A stretch of 64,000 nt of DNA from JBEOJY01 sp040275305 (lineage in GTDB: Bacteria; Pseudomonadota; Alphaproteobacteria; UBA9219), in NCBI GenBank assembly GCA_040275305.1, contig JBEOJY010000005.1, forward strand, positions 1 through 64,000, given 5' to 3'. Position numbers and translations under genes: made by a program. Below the pieces are notes generated by a model. That model was given only the letters and a program-made list of their open reading frames with translations. It did not search any database and was not told the origin of the DNA. Of this stretch, positions 35,270 to 42,036 are shown piece after piece (the first letter of the stretch is position 1; each line of letters opens with the position of its first letter).

Positions 35270-35625
35270 CAGTGCATGTACACGAGAATTGACGTGGATT
35301 GCGAAATCGAAACCTGATTGCCGGAATTCGCAATTAAGGTCGTAAATCCGCTGTTATTGCTTAAGCTGTTTCCGAACACTTCGCCTGTGGATCCAATCGA
35401 ACCGATTGAATTTTGCGACACTTCGGACTTTACGTTCGCCGAGCTTTCGTTCGTGACGATTGTATGGCCGCCCGATATGTTGTTAAGCGTTTCTGCGCTG
35501 ACGCCTGATAAGTGCGACAAGGCAAACTCATCCTGTGGGCTTGCCGCGTCTTCGGCAGAGGCCAATTGCGGCGCTCCGACCAAGCTAAGCACTAATACGG
35601 CGGAAAAGATTATCTTGGGATACAT
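35269..35625 (-). CDS. Small secreted Gly-Gly-motif protein, possible minor amyloid/nucleator
   Basis: 118 aa from ATG 35625 (AAGGAG six bases upstream; a frame starting at 35646 is less likely). Signal peptide ends near LASAED. Then comes LSHLSGVSAETLNNISGGHT, again a double-glycine-leader pattern (Gly52-Gly53). The mature ~65 residues are Ser/Asn/Gly/Val-rich with repeated NS-x-G units (SIGSIGSTGEVFGNSLSNNS, then IANSGNQVSISQSTSILV), resembling beta-arcade amyloid repeats. Located between the repeat protein and the C39 peptidase, to which it is coupled. Could be a FapB-like nucleator; inference only. Confidence 0.6.
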   Translation of the reverse strand: MYPKIIFSAVLVLSLVGAPQLASAEDAASPQDEFALSHLSGVSAETLNNISGGHTIVTNESSANVKSEVSQNSIGSIGSTGEVFGNSLSNNSGFTTLIANSGNQVSISQSTSILVYMH

Positions 35626-35674
35626 GGCAATCTCCTTAACAATCAATATTTGTCGCTACGTTCGCGAAAGAAAG

Positions 35675-35702
35675 GGGATGGAAATTTTTCAATTTCCATC
35701 CC
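35675..35702 (-). terminator. Perfect 12-bp hairpin between the repeat-protein gene and the rest of the operon
   Basis: GGGATGGAAATT (35675-35686) and AATTTCCATCCC (35691-35702) pair perfectly around a 4-base loop in the 93-base gap. On the minus strand it is followed by CTTTCTTTC, a weak T-tract. This fits partial termination or 3'-end stabilisation, giving more mRNA for the first gene than for the downstream secretion genes. Confidence 0.65.
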
Positions 35703-35718
35703 GCAATCTTATTAGGTC

Positions 35719-36531
35719 TTAGCGGGTTGATGCCGCAACGGCGGTCGAAATGCCGACGTTCGAGATCGCGCCTGTGTTGACGCTGCTGCTGATCACGCCA
35801 CCAGAGGTGCTGGTCGACACGCCATTTACGCTGCCGCTGTTGACGGATGCGTCGCCAGCGTGCTTGCCGTTGCTGTCTGCGTCGATCTTGTTGCCGGTGC
35901 TGACTTGCGAAAGCGCGGCAATCGAGAGCGCGGCGGAGATGTCATACTTGTTCTCGGTCTTGGTCGAGTTGAAGCTGTCTTCGGCCGTGTAGGTGTTGGT
36001 CGTCGTGTTGGTGGTCTTGTTCTTCGTCGTGTTGGTCGTGTTGTAGCTGTCTTCGACTTCCAGTGAGGTCTTGTTGGATGTGTTGTAGCTGTCGTCGGTC
36101 TTGTTGTTGCTGTTCTTGGTGTTGGTCGAGGTCTTGTTGTAGCTGTCTTCGATGTCAACTTCTGACGAGGTCTTGTTTTCGGTCGAAGTCTTGTTGAAGC
36201 TGTCCTTAACTGAGACATCGACATCGGTCGAGGTCTTGTTTTCGGTCGAGGTCTTGTTGAAGCTGTCCTCGACATCGACATCGACATCGGTCGAAGTCTT
36301 GTTTTCGGTCTTGGTCGAGGTCAGGTTGGCTGTGTTGAAGCTGTCGTCAACCGTCTTTGTGTCCGACTTCGAGCTCGTGTTCGTCGTCGTCGTGCTGCTC
36401 GACTTTTCGGTGTTGAAGCTGTCGGTGGTGTTGTTATTGGCTTGATCGTTGCCAAATCCATTGACGCTATCAGCAAACGCGGGCGACGCGGCGAGCATCA
36501 AGCCAAACGCGGCGAGTGCAATCTTCTTCAT
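35719..36531 (-). CDS. Secreted DSFN/DSYN-repeat protein, putative fibre subunit
   Basis: 270 aa. A clear signal peptide (MKKIALAAFGLMLAASPAFA) is followed by eight imperfect repeats, each opening D-S-(F/Y)-N, at residues 37, 63, 89, 110, 129, 147, 161 and 185. They are filled with Thr, Ser, Asn and Lys, and several carry a DVDVxV or EVDIE strand. Residues about 197-270 are Ser/Gly/Val/Ala-rich (GGVISSSVNTGAISNVGIST). No Cys. Such repeat length (14-26 aa), composition and first position in the operon suit a major amyloid-like subunit, as FapC. There is no identity I can claim to FapC itself. An AGGAG site precedes the start. Confidence 0.65.
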   Translation of the reverse strand: MKKIALAAFGLMLAASPAFADSVNGFGNDQANNNTTDSFNTEKSSSTTTTNTSSKSDTKTVDDSFNTANLTSTKTENKTSTDVDVDVEDSFNKTSTENKTSTDVDVSVKDSFNKTSTENKTSSEVDIEDSYNKTSTNTKNSNNKTDDSYNTSNKTSLEVEDSYNTTNTTKNKTTNTTTNTYTAEDSFNSTKTENKYDISAALSIAALSQVSTGNKIDADSNGKHAGDASVNSGSVNGVSTSTSGGVISSSVNTGAISNVGISTAVAASTR

Positions 36532-36640
36532 GATATTCTCCTAAGAGTTGGTTGTTTGGGTTTGATATCAATCCCCTATGGTCCTCACAGGGAACCAGAC
36601 CTTGGTTTAGCGTATGAGGGAATTGCGTCAAGGGGAAAAA

Positions 36641-36656
36641 TTTGATTCGAATCAAA
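36641..36656. promoter_or_regulatory. Perfect 16-bp palindrome upstream of the Fap-like operon
   Basis: TTTGATTCGAATCAAA is a perfect palindrome about 110 bases before the start of the repeat-protein gene, in otherwise AT-rich DNA. A TTGACG on the minus strand just downstream (complement of CGTCAA at 36627-36632) may be part of a promoter. The arrangement suggests a dimeric regulator site controlling the operon. No known operator was matched. Confidence 0.4.
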
Positions 36657-36878
36657 AATATAATTATGATTATCGTGTTTTTGTCGTGAAGCTGCTTTGC
36701 GTTATTTCTTGTCGCTGCGATGCACGCATGCGGTGGCAGGTGGCTATGTAAGCAAGATACTCTTGCTTTATTTAGCGTTCTTTGCGTTTCGATTGCGCTT
36801 TGCGCAGGGGGAGCTATTCTGGTCTTTGATAGAGGATTGCTGTCGCTCAAAGATTTTGAGAAGCTTCACCAATTATAT

Positions 36879-37120
36879 ACTCCGTAGGATTGGAAAGCCG
36901 AAAAAGCAACAAGGGTCGTCAATCGCGACGAGCTCCCTTTGGGAGAAGACGCGATCCAGTGTCGCGCAGTATATTGCTTGGGACTCTGGATTGCCGCGTC
37001 GCTTTCCGCCTTCGGCGGAAAACTCCTCGCAATGACGCCCTGTTTGCAAGGATTGTTTTTCATGAGCCACAACAAGCGCTTTAAGAGCCAGTCATTTTCT
37101 GGGTTCCAATCCTACGGAGT
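36879..37120. mobile_element. MITE-like element, family C, long copy with nested palindrome
   Basis: It is bounded by ACTCCGTAGGATTGGAA (36879-36895) and its exact complement TTCCAATCCTACGGAGT (37104-37120), perfect 17-base terminal inverted repeats. Inside lies a CGTCATTGCGAGG-family palindrome (36917-37036, ending CTCGCAATGACG). No transposase frame. It sits in the 789-base gap between the Fap-like operon and flgL, which holds no gene I can support. Confidence 0.8.
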
Positions 37121-37160
37121 CTAGTTAAAGTGGATAATTTCCGTAATATTCCGCAATCGT

Positions 37161-37262
37161 CGTCATCGCGAGCGAACGCGAAGCGATCCAGAGTCGGTGG
37201 CGATGTCGTGTGGGATTCTGGATCGCGTCGTCGCCCGAAGGGGGCTTCTCGCAATCATGGCG
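37161..37262. repeat. Palindromic intergenic repeat (CGTCATTGCGAGG family), diverged copy
   Basis: CGTCATCGCGAGCG with GCGATCCAGAG on the left is mirrored by CTGGATCGCG and CTCGCAATCATGGCG on the right. It lies just after the family C element and before the flgL 3' end. Confidence 0.65.
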
Positions 37263-37320
37263 TTTATTGCGCGTTTAAGTAAATTAGCTGGTTTGACTAT
37301 AGCTCGCGATTTTTGCAGGT

Positions 37321-38292
37321 TTACAAATATTTGACGATGCTGAGTTGTCCCAGTTTTGCCGTTGCCGAGTAGGATGCTTCAAGTTGCGTTTGCAGCAGGG
37401 TAATTTTGATGCTTACTTCCGTGAGGTCGACTTTCTGGATGTCATCCACCTGATCTTTTAGCGTGTTAATGCTGTCGGATAGATTTGTTACCTGACTATT
37501 TATGGTGTTTTGGTTTCCTGCAACAGCGGTATGAATGCCCTGAATGCCTTGTAGCGCTGTCGCGAGCATTGTTGCGGCCTGATTCATATCGGATTGATAT
37601 GTCGCTGGGTCGGTGGTTTGGGTTGCGCGATACATATAGCGCAGGCCATTTATGAGCCTTTGGAAGCTCGGATCGTCGCTGCTAACCCCATAAGTGATGC
37701 TGTAGTTGTCGTCCGCAAGAACCGAGTCGGCTGTATAGGCGTTGGCGTCGGTTACTGTGCCACTTAAGACATACGCATTATCGTAATCCGGAAGCGTTAG
37801 GTTATCGTTGTGGATCGTTGCCGCTGGGGCGCCCGATAAGACGGTCAGGTCGTCGGAAACAGGTTGCGTCGTGTAGCGGATGCCTGCGTATACATAGCGG
37901 TTGCCGACTTTTTGGTTAAGATCGTTGGATACTTGTTTCAGGTAGTTCTCGACTTGGGCTTTGATTTGCGGAATTTTCGTCGCGTCGTAGCTCTGGTTCT
38001 GAGATGCCAGAGATTTGGCGTCTGCCGTAATGCTCTCTATGTCGGATAAAGTCGTGTCATACATCTCAAGCCGCGTTTTTACGGATTTGAGCCCAGAAGT
38101 GTAAGCATCTTTTGCGTTCACGCTGTTTTGGAAATTCATCAACTGCCGAGCTTCAAGCGGGGCATAGTCCGTGAGATCGGCGTTCTTCTTTCCGCTTGAA
38201 AGCTGTTCGTTGAGCTTGCTTAGATCCTTTTGCTCCTTTTGCAGGGAGTTAGTCATTAGAATCTGCATGCCTAGCGAGCTGACGTATGTCAT
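37321..38292 (-). CDS. flgL: Flagellar hook-filament junction protein FlgL (HAP3)
   Basis: 323 aa flagellin-fold protein joining hook to filament. The N-terminal helix MTYVSSLGMQILMTNSLQKE, then LSKLNEQLSSGKK, and the C-terminal coiled-coil segment (TEVSIKITLLQTQLEASYSA) match FlgL. A variable beta domain lies between about residues 120 and 240. It follows flgK by 19 bases on the same strand and is the last gene of the flgE-flgK-flgL transcript. No filament flagellin gene is in the window. Confidence 0.92.
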   Translation of the reverse strand: MTYVSSLGMQILMTNSLQKEQKDLSKLNEQLSSGKKNADLTDYAPLEARQLMNFQNSVNAKDAYTSGLKSVKTRLEMYDTTLSDIESITADAKSLASQNQSYDATKIPQIKAQVENYLKQVSNDLNQKVGNRYVYAGIRYTTQPVSDDLTVLSGAPAATIHNDNLTLPDYDNAYVLSGTVTDANAYTADSVLADDNYSITYGVSSDDPSFQRLINGLRYMYRATQTTDPATYQSDMNQAATMLATALQGIQGIHTAVAGNQNTINSQVTNLSDSINTLKDQVDDIQKVDLTEVSIKITLLQTQLEASYSATAKLGQLSIVKYL

Positions 38293-38311
38293 GTGATAAC
38301 CTTTTGCGTTT

Positions 38312-39727
38312 TTATGACACGAGTTGCATCAAACTTGTCAACATTTGGTTGACCGTGCTGATAATATGCGCGGCAGCTGCATAACTGTTTTGATAAGTTA
38401 TTAGATTGGACAGCTCGGTATCTATATTTACTCCCGTGCGATTGGCCAATGTCTCGGTATAATACGATTTCTGGGTCGTTACCGTGTCGTTTTGATCTAT
38501 GATGCTGTTGGCCGTTTGCTGAAAATTGGACAGGATGGCCGTGGTTAGCTCCTCGTAGGTCACATTCGTGGCAGACAAACCGGAGGCGCTATAGTTCGCC
38601 GTGTTTGTGAGACTGTCGGCAATGTCTTGCGTGTTGGTTTCTGGCAGACCAGAGGTGCCTGCGAGGATGTTGGCGTTTACCTGAAACGTCGCTGGATCTA
38701 GGGGCAAGCCGCTGGCCGTGAAGAAATGCGCGTCCAATGTTTGGCCATTTTGCGTTCCCGCGAGCGAGTCCGTTACTGCCGCGCCATAGGCGGTGTCGAA
38801 TAGCCCGCTCGTTAGTCCCGTGACGAGCGTTGACAATTGCGCGTTGAGCTTTGCAATAACGCCGACGCCAGCAACATTGCTCGACGCAGCGGAGGCGCTT
38901 GTGTCGATAAAATTGAACTGAGCTTCCAGCGAGCCGCCGATTAAGGCGGTTCGCACATCGTTGCCACTGGAGTCCAAGACCGTGGTTCCGTTGAAACTGA
39001 AGGTTTCTGCGCCGATTCCTCCGTCAACCAATAACTTGCCGCTCGGCGTATACAACGCGATTTGCCCGTTGCTTCTTTGCTGGATCGTAATGTCCATATA
39101 TTGGGCGACTTTGTATACTAGCTGGTCCCGGTTGTCTTGTAGATTGACCGTTTGTTGGCCAGACGTTGTCGAGGACTGGATCTTTCTGTTGATATCTTGA
39201 ATTTGTTTCAAGGTTTCGTTCAGATCCGTGACGGAGGTGGCGATGTCATTGTTGACCTGACTTGTCAGCTGGTTAACCTTGGTCGCGATACTGTTGATTG
39301 TCTTTGCGAGATTGTTGCCGGTTGTGACGAGATTCTGTTTCTGGATGTTACTTTCCGGTTCTGCGGCATACTGTTTCCATGCTGCAGAGAACTGGGACAT
39401 TTGATCGGATAGGTCCGGGTTGTCCGATGTGGAGTCGAGAATCGACTGCACTTGTTGCATGTAAGATTTCTGGGCGCTGAAGTATCCTTCTTCCGTTGTC
39501 GCCTCGACGAGGTTGAGCGTCAGGGCCTGATCGGTCGAGCGCGTGTAGCCTGAGATGGTTGAACCGCCGAATTCAGTGCCATATTCAACCGTGGTGACGG
39601 TTGCCGATTTTGCCGTGTAGCCGGCAGTATTCGCGTTCGAGATGTTGTTCGCGGTTAGCGCTATGAGGTTTGTCGATGTCCTCATGCCGGTTAGGGCAAG
39701 CGAGAAGGCTTGGGTTAGCGAAGACAT
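38312..39727 (-). CDS. flgK: Flagellar hook-associated protein FlgK (HAP1)
   Basis: 471 aa. The N-terminal flg_bb_rod-like motif (LTANNISNANTAGYTAKSAT) and the C-terminal SNLITYQNSYAAAAHIISTV are diagnostic. The central region is variable, Ser/Thr/Gly-rich. It is shorter than enterobacterial FlgK (~550 aa) but within the alphaproteobacterial range. It lies 51 bases after flgE and 19 before flgL. Confidence 0.93.
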   Translation of the reverse strand: MSSLTQAFSLALTGMRTSTNLIALTANNISNANTAGYTAKSATVTTVEYGTEFGGSTISGYTRSTDQALTLNLVEATTEEGYFSAQKSYMQQVQSILDSTSDNPDLSDQMSQFSAAWKQYAAEPESNIQKQNLVTTGNNLAKTINSIATKVNQLTSQVNNDIATSVTDLNETLKQIQDINRKIQSSTTSGQQTVNLQDNRDQLVYKVAQYMDITIQQRSNGQIALYTPSGKLLVDGGIGAETFSFNGTTVLDSSGNDVRTALIGGSLEAQFNFIDTSASAASSNVAGVGVIAKLNAQLSTLVTGLTSGLFDTAYGAAVTDSLAGTQNGQTLDAHFFTASGLPLDPATFQVNANILAGTSGLPETNTQDIADSLTNTANYSASGLSATNVTYEELTTAILSNFQQTANSIIDQNDTVTTQKSYYTETLANRTGVNIDTELSNLITYQNSYAAAAHIISTVNQMLTSLMQLVS

Positions 39728-39778
39728 CTTTTATATCCTTAAAGCGGATTGCCTTGTAAGCGCCCGTCGAACTTCATG

Positions 39779-41080
39779 TCACTGAACCATGTTGATGGTC
39801 ACTTGCAGCAAACTGTTGTCAGCGGTCACGACCTTCGCATTGGCTGAGTATATCTGTTGCGCTTGAATCAAGGTTGTGAACTCGGTCGCGATATCGACGT
39901 TGGATTGCTCAAGGGAGTTGGCCGAGATCGTGCCTGCGCCTGTTGTGCCTGGCACGCTGTAACGCGGCGTTCCGGCGGCCAGTGTCGATGAGTAGGCTCC
40001 TCCGCTTATGCGCTGAAGCTGGTTTTCCGCGTAGAACTGAACGATTGGGATTTGATAGATAGTTCTGGTCGTGCCGTTGCTGTAGTTGATCGACATGAGG
40101 CCGTCGCTGTCTATGCCGAGGCTATCGAACGAACCACGCGGCAAGCCATCCTGACTGAAGTTCGTAACGCTTACAGCTACACTGCTGTCCGCATATTGCG
40201 AGACGCCGCCGGAGCTGCCAAGAGTGCCAAAGTCAAGTGTCGTCGTTTGCGCGGCCGTGCCCGGGAAGGTTATCGACGCATTCCATTCGGCAGGGTCTCC
40301 GGCTGTGTTGATCGTCGTGGTTCCGTCCGTAATGCTGGCAATCGTACCTGCCGTTGTGCCGCCGCTGCCAGTGTTGAAGACGAAGGTTAGGGTTTCCGCG
40401 TAGGCGGGCGTAGCGTCTGGTATGCTGATATCCAGATCCCATATGTTTGTCGCTGTTTTACTCCACTCGTAGCTGAGATCGTGCGTGTTGCCGAGCGCGT
40501 CGTAGATTTTAACGGTTGAAGTTGAGGAGGTATAGGCATTCGCCGCGTTTGAAGGAAGATTGGCGCTGTATGTAACTGTGCCGGTGGAGACGGGATCGTC
40601 TAGAAGCGCAGACACCTGGATTGCCTCTGTTGACGATGTGTCTACGTTGCCTGAGCTGTCGACTGTGTAGCCGGTAAGGTAGAAACCAGAGCTGTTGACC
40701 ATGTAGCCGCTTTTATCGAGCGAAAAGTCGCCTTGGCGCGTGTAGAGCGGCTGGCTGTTAAAGTTTGTGGTGCCCGTCGCATCGGTGGAAGCCGATTGCA
40801 CGGCAAAATACCCTGAGCCCGATATGGCAAGGAAGGTTTCCGTATTCGAGCTGACGATACTTCCTTGCACATCGTTTTGATATTGCGGTCTGGCGCGCAC
40901 GCCGCCGGGGTTGTTGACGGCGGCGTTAGAGGAGGTCACCAACTGCTCAAAGGACGTGCTGACGGCTTTGTAGCCTGTCGTTTGGGCGTTCGCGAGGTTG
41001 TCGGAGATGTTGCCGATCGAGCTTGACTGCGCGTTCAATCCGGCCACAGCGGTGGTAAGAGCGGAAAATAGCGAACCCAT
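39779..41080 (-). CDS. flgE: Flagellar hook protein FlgE
   Basis: 433 aa from ATG 41080, where AAAGGAG is upstream; the longer frame to 41161 is untypical. The N-terminus reads MGSLFSALTTAVAGLNAQSS followed by ISDNLANAQTTGYKA, and the C-terminus has SLEQSNVDIATEFTTLIQAQ. The central D1/D2 hook domains are Thr/Ser/Gly-rich. First gene of the flagellar hook/HAP operon, driven by the sigma-54 promoter about 90 bases upstream. Confidence 0.94.
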   Translation of the reverse strand: MGSLFSALTTAVAGLNAQSSSIGNISDNLANAQTTGYKAVSTSFEQLVTSSNAAVNNPGGVRARPQYQNDVQGSIVSSNTETFLAISGSGYFAVQSASTDATGTTNFNSQPLYTRQGDFSLDKSGYMVNSSGFYLTGYTVDSSGNVDTSSTEAIQVSALLDDPVSTGTVTYSANLPSNAANAYTSSTSTVKIYDALGNTHDLSYEWSKTATNIWDLDISIPDATPAYAETLTFVFNTGSGGTTAGTIASITDGTTTINTAGDPAEWNASITFPGTAAQTTTLDFGTLGSSGGVSQYADSSVAVSVTNFSQDGLPRGSFDSLGIDSDGLMSINYSNGTTRTIYQIPIVQFYAENQLQRISGGAYSSTLAAGTPRYSVPGTTGAGTISANSLEQSNVDIATEFTTLIQAQQIYSANAKVVTADNSLLQVTINMVQ

Positions 41081-41166
41081 AACGTGTGCTCCTTTGCGTT
41101 GATTGGAAGGCTGTTCGTGTAGAGGGACTGTTCCGGAGGGCGCAGTCGTGATTTCGGACACACCTT

Positions 41167-41183
41167 TGCAAGCGGTGTGCCAA
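41167..41183 (-). promoter_or_regulatory. Sigma-54 promoter of flgE-flgK-flgL
   Basis: On the minus strand TTGGCACACCGCTTGCA gives the consensus TTGGCAC-N5-TTGC with GG at -24 and GC at -12. It starts about 100 bases upstream of the flgE ATG. Class III flagellar genes in alphaproteobacteria typically use sigma-54 with a FlbD-type activator; none is in this window. The gap 41081-41512 contains nothing else I can assign except the region upstream of the 74-aa gene. Confidence 0.85.
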
Positions 41184-41512
41184 CAGAGAGGGGTGCCCGG
41201 CTTTGGGCCTAAGAAGCGCTTGGCAGTTACGAAAACGCTGAAAATCCTTTGACGCAGTGAGATTCTGATAGGTTCTTACTGTTTCGCTGTAGAATCGGAC
41301 AGCGATCCGCGATCGAAAAGATTATGGACGAGGTTGCCGTTTAGTGAGCATAATCAGGGAAAATGGGGGGTATTTTAGCTAATATGGCTTGAAATCTTTA
41401 TGCCGGATTCACCCGTTTGGGGCATAATGGGAAACGTAGAAATTTTTAGTGGTCATGCGAATAGCGCGTAGCAAATTTAAGATAGAGTATTTTAAGGTTA
41501 GGGAGATGCTTC

Positions 41513-41737
41513 ATGGCTAACATTGATAGCGTTTCAACTGCGCAAGCCGCATCAGCGCCTCCGCCTGCGCGGCCTGTGCGGCAAGAAGCCGAGCCACCTG
41601 CACAGGAACTTCCTCCTCCGCCGCCGCCTGTGGCTCCTGCCGCGCCGCAGGATCAGGCTGCAAGCGTTATCTATACCGCGCTTGCGAGCGCGAGCGCCTC
41701 GACGATACGCGGCGGATCGGTCAATACGTCGGCTTAA
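41513..41737 (+). CDS. Small Pro/Ala-rich protein next to flagellar genes
   Basis: 74 aa. MANIDSVSTAQAASAPPPAR opens the protein, followed by a run of prolines (ELPPPPPPVAPAAP) and a short helical tail with SVIYTALASASAS and a final RGGSVNTSA. GGGAG precedes the ATG. No signal peptide. I do not recognise a family; the disordered N-terminus and short helix could be an export or binding peptide. Its divergence from the flgE operon suggests but does not prove a motility link. A MITE-like element starts about five bases after the stop. Confidence 0.55.
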   Translation: MANIDSVSTAQAASAPPPARPVRQEAEPPAQELPPPPPPVAPAAPQDQAASVIYTALASASASTIRGGSVNTSA

Positions 41738-41742
41738 TCAGG

Positions 41743-41937
41743 TCTAGCAGTCCGCTGAAAAACACTTTTGGAGGTGGTTACGCTTATAGAAAAAGGAAAA
41801 TGGGATGCCCGCCTTCGCGGGCATGACGCTTGTTTTTATTGAGAAAGTTTTCTCAACTAGCGCCGTCACACCCGCGAAGGCGGGTGTCCCATTTGGTTCT
41901 TATGCCTTCCTGATGGGTTTTTCAGCAGACTGCTAGA
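41743..41937. mobile_element. MITE-like element, family A, copy 2
   Basis: TCTAGCAGTCCGCTGAAAAA at the left and TTTTTCAGCAGACTGCTAGA at the right match at 19 of 20 positions as inverted repeats. The interior has two mirrored palindromes (ATGGGATGCCCGCCTTC and GAAGGCGGGTGTCCCAT) and GAGAAAGTTTTCTCAAC. It is the best-preserved copy of the family that also occurs at 25912-26071 and as a solo end at 56433-56452. Confidence 0.8.
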
Positions 41938-42036
41938 GCCGTTTTAATCATAGGTAGCTCCCAACATATTTATGTTCTGACTTAGCGGCCCCTTGCGCGA
42001 GGCATGGGATGTCGCGAGCGGCGCGGCGCTGCTACA

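Noticed and set aside
35826..36287. Arg/Thr-rich frame antisense or out of frame to the DSFN repeat gene
   Set aside because: It is a by-product of the DNA repeats in another frame. The signal peptide and ribosome site support only the 36531-start frame.
35900..36430. CRISPR-like array
   Set aside because: The repeated DNA units are in-frame codons of the repeat protein, without constant repeat length or unique spacers, and there are no cas genes.
36442..36850. Short frames in the gap upstream of the repeat protein
   Set aside because: No ribosome sites, no recognisable domain, and they cover the palindrome and AT-rich promoter region.
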